64,000 nucleotides of DNA, taken from Prado023 sp963747335 (GTDB taxonomy: Bacteria > Actinomycetota > Actinomycetes > S36-B12 > CAIYMF01). Below, piece by piece: positions 25,264 to 33,728 of the stretch. The notes below the pieces were generated by a model, which had not been told where the DNA came from, made no database searches, and saw only the letters and a program-made list of their open reading frames with translations. Both the position numbers and the translations under genes were made by a program. Where the stretch lies: positions 1 through 64,000 of the forward strand of contig CAVVEV010000009.1 of the NCBI GenBank assembly GCA_963747335.1, given 5' to 3'. The number at the start of each line of letters is the position of its first letter. Within the stretch, counting starts at the first letter, position 1.

Positions 25264-27258
25264 ATGGCGCAAGACATCCGTTCGACCCCGATGTTCGGTG
25301 AGGTGGAGCAGTACTTCACATCCGTCCTCGGTCCGGGTTTCGGGGAACCTCAGAACCCATCGTCACCGGTTCCTTGCCCCGACGGGCGCCTCGTGGCTTT
25401 CACCGGTGAGGTGCTCCGGGCGCTGGAGGGGCGCGAGGAGCACCGGATCTCGGTCGCGGATCTCGCTGATGGCTCCGTCCGCCAGGTCACGTTCGGCCCG
25501 CAGGACGACAGGGGGCCTGCCTGGTCGCCTGATGGGACGCGCCTGACGTTCCTCTCAGACCGCCGGGCGAAGGGCCGCCACCAGCTGTGCCAGTTGAAGA
25601 TCGACGCGTTCGGCGAGGCTGAGGTGCTCACCGACCTGGCCGGGGCCATCGAGCAGCACGCGTGGTCCCCCGACGGGTCGCGGATCCTGCTCGGCGTTGC
25701 GGGCGTCGAGGCCGAGCAGGCCGATGCCATGGGTTCAGGCACGGTGGGCGAGGCCGAGGCCGTTGACGCCTCCTGGCTCCCAGAGGTTCGCACTGGGGAG
25801 GAGGCGCCGAGCGAGCGCCGGCGGATCCATCTGTTCGATGTTGCGACCGGTGTGACGACGCCGCTGGGGGACGAGCGTTGGAACGTGTGGGAGGCGACCT
25901 GGCTGGGTGACGATGCGATCGCCATGCTGGTCTCGGCACGCGCCGACGAGGGCGCCTGGTACGACGCCCACGTCCGTGTGGTCGACGCGACCACGGGTGC
26001 GGACCGTGAGCTGCTGGGAAGTGACGTCCAACTCAACTTCCTCGCCGGATCCCCCGACGGGTCCACCCTCGCGCTCGTGGAGGCGCGATGCTCAGACCGC
26101 TACCTCGCGGCGGGCGAGCTGCTGCTCGTCGACGCCGGCAACGGCACGGTCCGGCGCGTCGACACCGCTGCGGCTGACGTCACCTCGCTGCGGTGGACGG
26201 CCGACTCGGGCCTGCTCGTCGCCGCCCTGCGGGGTCTGGACTCCGTGGTGCTGGACGTGGATGCCGCCACGGCGACGGCGACCGAGCGGTGGGCATCCCC
26301 GGAGGCGACCGGTGACGGCTATCCGCTAGCGGCACCGCTGGCCGACGGTCGGTTCGTGACCGTGATCAGTTCGACGGCCCGCCCGCCTGGCCTGGTCGCG
26401 GTCGCCCAGGACGGCACCGAGACCTCGATCGCGGCACCTGCCCACGCCGGCCACCAGGTGGTGTTGTCGGCGGCTGCCCGTACAGAGCGGGTCGGGTGGG
26501 CGGCGGCCGACGGGCTCGAGATCCAGGGGATCGTGCGGCTCCCGCAGGGCGACGGCCCATTTCCCCTCCTCGTGGCGGTCCACGGGGGGCCGGTGTGGGC
26601 CTACCAGGACGCCTGGCCGCGGCTCATGACGTCGCTGCTGCTGACGCGCGGCTACGCGGTGTTCTGCCCGAACCCGCGCGGGTCGGGCGGACGCGGGCGG
26701 GCGTTCACCGACATGGTCGTGGGCGACATGGGCGGCGCCGATGCGCACGACGTCCTGTCCGGGATCGACCACCTGGTCGCGATCGGCCTGGCCGATCCCG
26801 ACCGGATCGGGGTGTTCGGCGGCTCCTACGGCGGGTTCATGTCGGCCTGGCTCCCCGCGATCGACGACCGGTTCAAGGCAGCCGTGTCCATCTCCCCGGT
26901 CACGGACTGGGTCTCACAGCATTTCACCAGCTCCCTCGCCGCGTGGGACGCATCATTCGTCGGCGGTGCGCCGACCGATCCGGTCACCTTCGGCCGGTTC
27001 AGCCCGGTGATGCGCCACGGCCAACTCAGAACACCCACCCTGCTCACGGCGGGGGCGAACGACCGGGCCACACCGCCCGGTCAGGCGATCGAGTTCTGGC
27101 AGGCGCTGCGCCTGCAGGACGTCCCCGCGGAGCTGGTGATCTACCCCCAGGAGGGGCACGGCGTCGGGACTTACCCCGCAGTCCTCGACCTCAACGCCCG
27201 GCTCGTCGCCTGGTTCGACCGCTACCTCCCGACCGGCGAGGGACCCGCCGTCACCTGA
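25264..27258 (+). CDS. S9 family prolyl-oligopeptidase-like peptidase
   Basis: A 664-residue two-domain serine peptidase. Residues 1-410 form a beta-propeller with repeated PDG-type blades (AWSPDGTRLTFLSD, AWSPDGSRILLGV, GSPDGSTLALVEA). The C-terminal alpha/beta-hydrolase domain has HGGP and PNPRGSGGRG, nucleophile S521 (GGSYGGFMSAW), D600 (AGANDRATPPGQ) and H632 (QEGHGVG). The pattern fits the acylaminoacyl-peptidase/DPP group. No signal peptide, so it is cytoplasmic. The start is ATG 25264; longer frames overlap the MNT promoter. It is cargo of the tRNA-Gly island, with no obvious functional link to its neighbours. Confidence 0.92.
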   Translation: MAQDIRSTPMFGEVEQYFTSVLGPGFGEPQNPSSPVPCPDGRLVAFTGEVLRALEGREEHRISVADLADGSVRQVTFGPQDDRGPAWSPDGTRLTFLSDRRAKGRHQLCQLKIDAFGEAEVLTDLAGAIEQHAWSPDGSRILLGVAGVEAEQADAMGSGTVGEAEAVDASWLPEVRTGEEAPSERRRIHLFDVATGVTTPLGDERWNVWEATWLGDDAIAMLVSARADEGAWYDAHVRVVDATTGADRELLGSDVQLNFLAGSPDGSTLALVEARCSDRYLAAGELLLVDAGNGTVRRVDTAAADVTSLRWTADSGLLVAALRGLDSVVLDVDAATATATERWASPEATGDGYPLAAPLADGRFVTVISSTARPPGLVAVAQDGTETSIAAPAHAGHQVVLSAAARTERVGWAAADGLEIQGIVRLPQGDGPFPLLVAVHGGPVWAYQDAWPRLMTSLLLTRGYAVFCPNPRGSGGRGRAFTDMVVGDMGGADAHDVLSGIDHLVAIGLADPDRIGVFGGSYGGFMSAWLPAIDDRFKAAVSISPVTDWVSQHFTSSLAAWDASFVGGAPTDPVTFGRFSPVMRHGQLRTPTLLTAGANDRATPPGQAIEFWQALRLQDVPAELVIYPQEGHGVGTYPAVLDLNARLVAWFDRYLPTGEGPAVT

Positions 27259-27650
27259 CATCGCGTCGACCCTCCGGCGCACTCAGACCCGCCCGGCCAG
27301 ATCCGGTCACCTGAAGCAGATACAGCCGGTCTGCCGAAGTGACTCATGAGGCGATCGCGCCTCGGCCTCCCTACCCTGTGATGGCACATGCGGTGGCCCG
27401 GGCGTGGTACGTAGGCGCCGGGCGAGGTATGGAGTTCACCACCATGGCTCAGGCAGGAACGGCGATGGGGTGGGCGATCCCGGGAAGCGGCCTTGGGCTT
27501 CAGACCAGCTTGTAGCCCAACTGCCGACCCAGAGACCCGCATACCAGGGGTCGTGTGTTGCGCGGGGTTGTGGGGTTCTGGCGGCGAGGCCTTGGTGCGT
27601 TGATGAGGGTTCATGACCCCCGGCGACGGGCCCCAGGGGCGGTGTCCCGC
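27259..27650. other. Intergenic stretch, no gene seen
   Basis: Separates the converging S9 peptidase and GNAT genes inside the island. Frames on both strands lack start signals and recognisable patterns. No clear terminator hairpin is seen. Confidence 0.35.
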
Positions 27651-28157
27651 TCACGTGGAGAGCATCCAATGGTTCGTTCGGAACGTATGTCCTGCGAACT
27701 CAGTGTCCTCGATGCCCAGCAGAGCGAAGCCACACGATCGGCAGATCGCGTTGGAGGCATCGTTCTCGATGCTTGGGAACGCGTGCACGTTGCCCCACCT
27801 GCCGTCGGCCCGAGCGCGAGAGATGACCAGTTGAACAGCCGCCCTCGCCAGACCACGGCCCTGGAACTCCGGCAACACCATCCAACCGATCTCCGAGAAC
27901 GACTCGGCGTCTCGGGTATCGCTCCACAACGCGACGGTCCCTGCCACCGTGGTCGTGTCATCGTCGTCAGGGAGGATCATGAGGATCCACTCGCGGTCCG
28001 CCTCGGCCTCCGCGGCGTCGCGTGCGGCCTTGCGCTCCATGTCGTCGGTCGACTGAGGTCCGCCCAGGTTAACCATCATCACCGGGTCGCATCGCATCCG
28101 GATGTAGGCGTCGACGTCATCCGCACGGACGTTGCGCAGCCGCATACCTGCCAGCAT
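27651..28157 (-). CDS. GNAT family acetyltransferase
   Basis: A 168-residue N-acetyltransferase of the RimJ/RimL-like type. Acetyl-CoA binding is indicated by EIGWMVLPEFQGRGLARAAV (motif A, Q-G-R-G-L-A), with the following NVHAFPSIENDASNAICRSC and a GF-x-L-L-G strand forming motif B. Typical substrates are protein N-termini, antibiotics or small amines; nothing here chooses between them. Two close starts exist, ATG 28157 and ATG 28145; the second has GGCAGG just before it. It belongs to the island cargo. Confidence 0.85.
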   Translation of the reverse strand: MLAGMRLRNVRADDVDAYIRMRCDPVMMVNLGGPQSTDDMERKAARDAAEAEADREWILMILPDDDDTTTVAGTVALWSDTRDAESFSEIGWMVLPEFQGRGLARAAVQLVISRARADGRWGNVHAFPSIENDASNAICRSCGFALLGIEDTEFAGHTFRTNHWMLST

Positions 28158-28355
28158 GACGGTCGAGCTCGGGTACCGTCCCTCTCACGCCAGGGTGCCA
28201 CCCCTGCGGAGGTGCCCCCTTTCGGCCGCCTGTGCCGCATGGTCGGGCGGCGCCGATGGCGGCGGCGGGGGTCAGTCGCTCAAACGCTGCGACGGATCCT
28301 CTCCTCTAGTGGCGGTGAGCGGGGGAGACTGCATGGGTCGTCGGCTCGCACGCGG

Positions 28356-28375
28356 TCGTCCACAGGTTGTCCACA
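28356..28375 (+). promoter_or_regulatory. Pair of DnaA-box-like sites
   Basis: TTGTCCACA (28367-28375), the form of DnaA box typical of GC-rich actinobacteria, and TCGTCCACA (28356-28364), one mismatch away and 11 bp upstream in the same orientation. They lie about 105 bp ahead of the HTH-coiled gene in an otherwise empty 322-nt gap (28158-28479). Confidence 0.4.
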
Positions 28376-28479
28376 GCCTGTCCTGACGTGGTCTCGGGCT
28401 GCGCTGGGCGGGCCAGACTGCTCTGGCGCAGCGGGTGGCGGGTGCCCGGCTGGTTCTGGGGTGGTCGGTGGAAGGGGGC

Positions 28480-29740
28480 GTGGTGTCGTCGCGCAGGTTG
28501 AGTCCGCGGCAGGTGGACGTGCTGGGGCGTCTGGTGGCGGGGGAGTCGGTCAGCAGGGCGGACTCGGATCTGCGGCTGACGGTGTACGCGCTGCGCAACC
28601 GCGGGCTGGTGGTCACCCCGCGCCAGACCGGGGGCGGTTGGGTCGTCGAGCTGACTGCGGTCGGGCGGGAGGCTGCTTCGACCGGGCGGGTTCCCGAGCG
28701 ACTACCCCGGCCACGGGGCCGCGCCCGCGCGACGTCCCAACCGGCTGTGACCGATCCCGAGCGGACCGAGCCGGGTGTGGGTGCGCCCGTGCTGTCCGAC
28801 GAGGACGAGGCCCAACCTGCGCGCGGCGCAACCCGAACCCAGTCACGGAAGCGGGGCTCGGTGCGGTCCACGGTGGTGCAGGCCACCCGCGCGGCGCTGC
28901 GGGCCGGGCGCCCGGACGAGCGGGGCATGCTCCACACGACGGCGGATGGGGTCGTCGCGGTGGTGGTGTCCCGCGCTCAGGTCACACGCGCGGTCGCGCT
29001 GGTCGACGTGATCCTGCGGACCGCGGAACGACGCGGGATGAGCGGTGGCCGTGGTTCCCGAGCCGGGCCAGCAGTGGGGGGTGCGGCGCACGGTGGTGCG
29101 GATCATCTGCCAGGACTTGGGCTTCGGGTTCGCTGTCAGCGAGGCGGCGACGCGCGCCGACAACCCGAAGGCGGGCACGGCGTGGTCTCAGCGCCGCTGG
29201 CTGTACACCGCGACCGGGCGGCTGCAGGTCAAGCTCGGCCACGAGTACACCCGCGCCGTGGCCAACGCGCGGGGCGCGTTCGCTGACGGTGCCAGCCGCA
29301 GGGTCGAGGAGAAGGTCGGCGAGCTGCTCGACGAGATCGAGCGGCGGGCCCGCGCCGAGCACGCCCGCGTCCTCGACGAGCATCGCCTCGATGAGCTGTA
29401 CCGCGAGGAGCGAGCCGGTGAGGTCGTCAGGGCCCGCGACCGGTATTGGGATGACCTGCGCGCGGCGGCAGCCCTCGAGCAGGCCGCGGCCTGGGAGACC
29501 GCCCAGCGGCTGCGGGCCTTCGCCGACGCGATGCGCACCCGCGGCGCCTCGGGCGAGCACGGCTGGCTGGACTGGATCGCCGGGCACGCCGACCGCCTCG
29601 ACCCGCACGACCGGGTCCCTCGTGAGCCATCGCTGCCGGAGAGCCCCACCGAGTGGTCAGACCTGGCTCCGTACCTCAAGCGCTGGCCGACGGACCGGCC
29701 ACCCTGGTGGAGTCCGCCCTCGGAGTCAGCCACATCCTGA
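28480..29740 (+). pseudogene. HTH plus coiled-region mobile-element protein, frame broken
   Basis: The first frame, from GTG 28480 with GGAAGGGGG upstream, encodes an N-terminal winged-helix-like domain (RRLSPRQVDVLGRLVAG, then LTVYALRNRGLVVTP), a linker of about 60 residues, and a helix ending AVALVDVILRTAERRGM near 29040. The match continues one base later in a second frame: AVAVVPEPGQQWGVRRTVVR, then a beta segment, then a long charged helix (EEKVGELLDEIERRARAEHA) and a C-terminus WLDWIAGHADRLDP. Together this is about 420 residues, in the style of uncharacterised proteins on actinobacterial islands. A single extra base at about 29040 explains the break. Function unknown; DNA binding is likely. 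Confidence 0.65.
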
Positions 29741-29783
29741 CCCTGTAGCGCCGTTGCGAGTGTTGCGATGTTCGGGGGCTCCG

Positions 29784-30920
29784 TCAGCCTTCGTCCGCCG
29801 GAGTCTTGGCGGTGGTCTGGGTCTGCTGGGCTTTCGCTGCTGCGGCTTCAAGGGCTTCGGCGATGGCGTGGTCGCGGTCTTGGGCGGTGTGTTGGTAGAT
29901 CAGGGCAGCGCGCGGGGACGCGTGGCCGAGGCGGGCCATGGTGTCCTTCAACGTGGCGCCGGTTTGGACGGCGGCGGTGGCGGCCGCGTGACGCAGGTCG
30001 TGGAAGTGGATGTCATCCAGCCCGACCTCGTGCGTCGCCCGGTGAAACGTCGCTGTCCAGTTCGACCGGGCCAGCGGTCGCCCCGAGGCGGTGGCGAACA
30101 CCAGCGCGCCGGGTCCACCGCGGACGTAACGCTTGAGGTGGTCTTCCAGGAGGGGGTGCAGGAAACGGGGCAGGGTGACAGTGCGCATCCCGGCGTCGGT
30201 CTTGGGGGTGCCGACCAACCACTTGCCCTTCACCCGGCTCATCGTCTTGCGCACGGTCACCGCGGGCAGGTTCGGATCATCCAGGTGGAGGTCGGCTTGG
30301 GTGAGGGCGGTGAGTTCACCGAACCGTAGGCCGCCGTAGGCGGCGACCAGGACCATCACCCGATACCGGACAGGGACCAGGTCCGCCAGGGCGTGCACCT
30401 GGACCAGGGTCGGGATCGGCCGCTCCGTGGTGCGGGGGTTGGCCGCACCACGGATCTGGCAGGGGTTGGCCGGGATCTCACCGTCTTGGACGGCTTGGTT
30501 GCAGATGGTGCGCAGCAGTCGGTAAGCCTGCGCCTGCGCCGTGGGCCCGGTGGTCGTCGACAGCCCGGCGTGCCATTCGCGCACCCGGGCGGGGGTGAGC
30601 GCTTTGAGCTGGGTGTCGCCGAGGGTGGGCAGGATGTGCAGGGTGAGCAGCCGCTGGTACAGGTCGGCGGTCCGCGGCTTCAGGGCGGTGCGCTGGGCCA
30701 GCCACGGCACCGCGTAGGCGCGCACGGTGGCCACCCCGACGGTGGGGCCTTTCCAGGTCTCGCGCTCGATGTCGGTGCGCTGGGCGGCCAGCCACTTGTC
30801 GGCGTGCTCCTCCTTGGTGAACGTGGTGGGGGCGTTCACCCGGGTCCCGTCGGGGCTGATGTAGGAGGCCTGGTACCGGCCGCTGGGCAGTTTGCGGACC
30901 CACCCGAACTTGCGTGCCAT
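29784..30920 (-). CDS. int: Tyrosine recombinase (phage/island integrase)
   Basis: A 378-residue site-specific recombinase. It has an N-terminal arm-binding region (residues 1-60, GWVRKLPSGRYQASYISPDG), a core-binding helical domain (about 65-165) and a catalytic domain with R199 (YGGLRFGE), K240 (GTPKTDAG), H307-x-x-R310 (FHDLRH), H333 (LGHAS) and nucleophile Y342 (ALIYQHTA). The start is ATG 30920 behind GGGGAGGACC; an extension to 31034 runs through the repeat region and is discounted. It lies next to tRNA-Gly and reads away from it, the classic position for an integrase using that tRNA. No excisionase is evident. Confidence 0.95.
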   Translation of the reverse strand: MARKFGWVRKLPSGRYQASYISPDGTRVNAPTTFTKEEHADKWLAAQRTDIERETWKGPTVGVATVRAYAVPWLAQRTALKPRTADLYQRLLTLHILPTLGDTQLKALTPARVREWHAGLSTTTGPTAQAQAYRLLRTICNQAVQDGEIPANPCQIRGAANPRTTERPIPTLVQVHALADLVPVRYRVMVLVAAYGGLRFGELTALTQADLHLDDPNLPAVTVRKTMSRVKGKWLVGTPKTDAGMRTVTLPRFLHPLLEDHLKRYVRGGPGALVFATASGRPLARSNWTATFHRATHEVGLDDIHFHDLRHAAATAAVQTGATLKDTMARLGHASPRAALIYQHTAQDRDHAIAEALEAAAAKAQQTQTTAKTPADEG

Positions 30921-30955
30921 CCCCTGGTCCTCCCCGTCTACGTACGCCTCTGTTG

Positions 30956-31082
30956 GCAGCACGTTCGCAGCACGACCCTCAACCAGCGGTTGAGACTTCC
31001 GGCCCTCCAGAGCCTCGGGAACCCCCGGGGGCACCCGTGGCGTGCTGCGAGCGTGCTGTCACAGCATGCCACTCGCAGCACG
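30956..31082. repeat. Octamer repeats upstream of the integrase
   Basis: GCAGCACG occurs at 30956-30963, 30967-30974 and 31075-31082, and its complement at 31041-31048 with a one-base variant at 31052-31059. Two pairs are spaced 11 bp. Also a 7-3-7 inverted repeat, CTCAACC-AGC-GGTTGAG (30978-30994). These look like integrase arm-binding sites or operators. Confidence 0.5.
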
Positions 31083-31122
31083 AAACGGTCACTATCGGAC
31101 ACTATCTGTGTATACATGAGGA

Positions 31123-31162
31123 AGCCCCTGACCCGTGTCGACGCAGGTCAGGGGCTGTTTTT
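31123..31162 (+). terminator. Hairpin with T-run beside the att site
   Basis: Perfect 11-bp stem (31123-31133 with 31146-31156), loop of 12 nt, then GTTTTT on the plus strand: a strong intrinsic-terminator structure. Its right arm lies in the imperfect extension of the att repeat, since a related half-copy is at 23785-23800. Confidence 0.6.
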
Positions 31163-31210
31163 CAGTGGAGCGGGTGACCGGGATCGAACCGGCATGGCCA
31201 GCTTGGAAGG
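31163..31210. repeat. Right att site within tRNA-Gly
   Basis: The 48-bp partner of 23804-23851. It covers the tRNA-Gly 3' end, T arm and anticodon region plus 3 nt beyond CCA, so integration leaves a complete tRNA gene here. Confidence 0.85.
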
Positions 31211-31239
31211 CTGGGGCTCTACCATTGAGCTACACCCGC
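31166..31239 (-). tRNA. tRNA-Gly (anticodon TCC)
   Basis: The reverse strand folds as a cloverleaf: acceptor GCGGGTG/CACCCGC, D arm GCTC...GAGC, anticodon stem CCAGC/GCTGG with loop CTTCCAA (anticodon TCC, reading GGA), T arm with GGTTCGATCC, discriminator T and encoded CCA. It is 74 nt with CCA. It is the integration site of the 7.4-kb element. Confidence 0.97.
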
Positions 31240-31334
31240 GAATCCTCTCGGAGCACGTGGCGGCGAGCCGCCCAGCCCCGCGAGGACAGGGAACAGGGTA
31301 CCCCCAGAAGTGGACTAGACTGCATCGGCAGCCA

Positions 31335-31407
31335 CGGGGCGTAGCGTAGTGGCTAGCGCGCCTGCTTTGGGGGCAGGAGATCGGGAGTTCGAGTCTCCCC
31401 GCCCCGA
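31335..31407 (+). tRNA. tRNA-Pro (anticodon TGG)
   Basis: The plus strand folds as a cloverleaf: acceptor CGGGGCG/CGCCCCG, anticodon stem CCTGC/GCAGG with loop TTTGGGG (anticodon TGG, reading CCA), T arm with GGGAGTTCGAGTCTCCC and discriminator A. The CCA end is not encoded. It lies 42 nt upstream of tig. Confidence 0.95.
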
Positions 31408-31449
31408 CCGATCCGTTCCATCCCTGCAACCTGCTAGGAGTGCGCCGCT

Positions 31450-32760
31450 GTGAAGAGCGACGTCGAGACCCTCTCGCCCACCCGCGTCAAGCTGACTGTG
31501 GACATGCCCTTCGAGGAGCTGGCCCCGCAACTGGACGCCGCCTACAAGCGCATCGCCGCCCAGGTGACCGTCCCCGGATTCCGCAAGGGCAAGGTCCCCT
31601 CCCGGGTGATCGACCAGCGGTTCGGCCGCGCCCTCGTGCTCGAGGAGGCCGTCAACGAGGCCGTCCCGGCGGCGTTCGAGAAGGCCGTCGCGGAGAACAA
31701 CCTCAAGCCCTTGGGGACCCCGGACTTCGACGTCCAGGAGCTCAACGACGGCGAGAACCTGGCGTTCACCGTTGAGGTCGACGTGCGTCCCGAGTTCGAG
31801 CTGCCCGACCTGGATGCCTTCACCGTCGAGGTGGACGGGGCTGAGCCCAGTGACGAGGAGGTCGCCGAGCAGGTCGACGCCCTGCGCGCCCGCTTCGCCA
31901 CGCTCACCGACGTCGAGCGTCCCGCCCAGGACGGAGACGTGCTCCTGGTCGACCTCGCCGGCGCTTGCGAGGGCGAGGAGGTCGAGGACCTCATGGCCTC
32001 GGCGTTGAGCTTCGAGGTCGGTGGCAAGGAGGAGCCCCTCCCGGGCTTCGACGACGCCGTGCGCGGCGCCCTGGCCGACGACGTCCGCTCGTTCTCATTC
32101 CCGGCCGAGGCCGGTCAGTACGAGGGCAAGGACATCGACGTCACCGTGACGGTCACCACCGTGCGCGAGCGCGAGCTGCCCGCCGCTGACGACGACTTCG
32201 CGATGATGGCCAGCGAGTTCGACACCATGGACGAGCTCACCGAGGATGTCCGGACGCGGTTGGTCCGGATGAAGCGTGTCGAGCAGGGCGTCCAGGCCCG
32301 CACCAAGCTGCACGAGCAGCTCGTCGACTCCGTCGACTTCCCGCTTCCCGAGTCGCTGATCGCCCGGGAGCTCGAGGAGCACTTCCACGACGGTCACGGC
32401 GACGACGACCACAAGGCCGAGTTCGAGTCCGAGGCCCGCGGCCGGATCAGGAGCGCGATCCTGCTCGACCGGATCGCTGAGGAGAACGAGTTGACGGTCG
32501 CCCAGGAGGAGCTGTCCGCCTGGCTCATGCAGCAGGCGCCGCGCTACGGGATGACCCCCGACCAGTTCGCCAACGAGCTGGTCGCCGCGGGCCAGGTGCA
32601 GATGGCGGTCACCGAGGTCCGTCGCGCCAAGGCGCTGGCCTTCGTGATGGAGAAGGCGAAGATCGTCGACCCGTCCGGTGCTGAGGTGGACCTCGACGCC
32701 CTGAACGCCGACCTCGCCGCAGCCATGGCAGCGGGCGGCCTCGCCGGCCTCGGCGGCTGA
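31450..32760 (+). CDS. tig: Trigger factor
   Basis: A 436-residue ribosome-associated chaperone and peptidyl-prolyl isomerase. The ribosome-binding signature GFRKGKVP is at residues 43-50 (pattern G-F-R-x-G-K-x-P). The FKBP-type domain spans about 150-245 (GDVLLVDLAG, EEPLPGFDDAVRGALADD, FPAEAGQYEGKDIDVTV), and the rest is the helical chaperone body. The start is GTG 31450 behind TAGGAG. It is followed by clpP1-clpP2-clpX, the usual bacterial order, linking folding of new chains to proteolysis. Confidence 0.97.
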   Translation: MKSDVETLSPTRVKLTVDMPFEELAPQLDAAYKRIAAQVTVPGFRKGKVPSRVIDQRFGRALVLEEAVNEAVPAAFEKAVAENNLKPLGTPDFDVQELNDGENLAFTVEVDVRPEFELPDLDAFTVEVDGAEPSDEEVAEQVDALRARFATLTDVERPAQDGDVLLVDLAGACEGEEVEDLMASALSFEVGGKEEPLPGFDDAVRGALADDVRSFSFPAEAGQYEGKDIDVTVTVTTVRERELPAADDDFAMMASEFDTMDELTEDVRTRLVRMKRVEQGVQARTKLHEQLVDSVDFPLPESLIARELEEHFHDGHGDDDHKAEFESEARGRIRSAILLDRIAEENELTVAQEELSAWLMQQAPRYGMTPDQFANELVAAGQVQMAVTEVRRAKALAFVMEKAKIVDPSGAEVDLDALNADLAAAMAAGGLAGLGG

Positions 32761-32786
32761 TCACGGCCGCTCGAACGACGCGTCTC

Positions 32787-32825
32787 CAGGCCCCCGCCCT
32801 CGTCTCCTGACCGGGCGGGGGCCTG
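32787..32825 (+). terminator. Terminator hairpin after tig
   Basis: A perfect 13-bp GC-rich stem (32787-32799 with 32813-32825) with a 13-nt loop, 27 nt after the tig stop. No T-run, as is common in actinobacteria. Confidence 0.7.
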
Positions 32826-32862
32826 CTCCGCCGCGGTGGGCGCTGACCTGACGGTCATGGTC

Positions 32863-32925
32863 CTGCTCCCGTCCTGACGATCTGCTCCCGTTCCGCTCGG
32901 GAGCAGATCGTCAGGACGGGAGCAG
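32863..32925. repeat. 28-bp perfect inverted repeat
   Basis: Arms 32863-32890 and 32898-32925 are exactly complementary over 28 bp, with the 7-nt loop TTCCGCT. Each arm itself holds CTGCTCCCG twice. It lies between the tig terminator and clpP1 in a 332-nt gap (32761-33092) with no other gene. It is much longer than a terminator needs. Confidence 0.8.
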
Positions 32926-33092
32926 ATCCTCGCCGCGGGGGGTGGTGGGCGTGGGAACCGACACCCACGCCCTGAGCGAACAACCGCGGCGCCGGGGAAG
33001 CCCGTGTCGGACCCCCGGGTTAGGGTCACTGCAGACGCGATCACCGGGTCACAGGCCCGCATCAGGATCGCCCCAACCAGCGGAGGTCACCC

Positions 33093-33728
33093 GTGAACGG
33101 ACTGCCGTACCCCACCCTGTCGCAGCCCGAGCTGCGCGCCCCGGCACCCACCGGTCCCGGCTTCGACGACTCCGTGTACCAGCGCCTGCTGCGCGAGCGG
33201 ATCATATTCCTCGGATCCGTCGTCGAGGACCAGGTCGCCAACGCGATCTGCGCGCAGATGCTGCTGCTGGCCGCCGAGGACCCGGACAAGGACATCTACC
33301 TGTACATCAACTCTCCCGGAGGCTCGGTGTCGGCGGGTATGGCGATCTACGACACGATGCAGTTCGTCAAGAACGATGTCGCCACCGTCGCGATGGGCCT
33401 GGCTGCCTCGATGGGCCAGTTCCTGCTGTGCGCCGGGGCCGAGGGAAAGCGCTACGCGACCCCGCACGCGCGGATCATGATGCACCAGCCGTCCGGGGGC
33501 ATCGGCGGAACGGCCTCGGACATCAAGATCCAGGCCGAGCAGATGCTCTACACGAAGAAGAAGATGGCCGAGCTGATCGCGCAGCACACCGGCCAGTCGC
33601 TGGACACGATCACCGCGGACTCCGACCGCGACCGCTGGTTCACCGCAGACGAGGCCAAGGAGTACGGGTTCGTCGACCACGTGGTGCGCAGCGCCCGCGA
33701 TGTGTCCGGAGAGGGTGGCACCGCATGA
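33093..33728 (+). CDS. clpP1: ATP-dependent Clp protease proteolytic subunit 1
   Basis: A 211-residue serine peptidase subunit of the Clp chamber. The triad is S106 (GLAASMGQ), H131 (RIMMHQPSGG) and D176 (ITADSDRDRWF). YINSPGGSVSAGMAIYDTMQ is the usual oxyanion and handle region. The start is GTG 33093 with GGAGG at 33082-33086. It overlaps clpP2 by 4 bp; in actinobacteria ClpP1 and ClpP2 form a mixed double ring that works with ClpX and ClpC. Confidence 0.96.
   Translation: MNGLPYPTLSQPELRAPAPTGPGFDDSVYQRLLRERIIFLGSVVEDQVANAICAQMLLLAAEDPDKDIYLYINSPGGSVSAGMAIYDTMQFVKNDVATVAMGLAASMGQFLLCAGAEGKRYATPHARIMMHQPSGGIGGTASDIKIQAEQMLYTKKKMAELIAQHTGQSLDTITADSDRDRWFTADEAKEYGFVDHVVRSARDVSGEGGTA

Larger units (their letters stand above)
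23804..31210. mobile_element. Integrative element in tRNA-Gly(TCC), about 7.4 kb
   Basis: Bounded by 48-bp direct repeats, one of which is the 3' half of tRNA-Gly. It encodes a tyrosine integrase next to the intact tRNA and, going inward, an HTH-coiled protein with a broken frame, a GNAT acetyltransferase, an S9 peptidase and an HTH-nucleotidyltransferase/HEPN pair. There are no capsid, conjugation or excisionase genes, so it is a small genomic island or satellite-type element, perhaps mobilised by a helper or stranded. Core genes start immediately on the tRNA side; on the far side is a truncated transposase. Confidence 0.8.
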
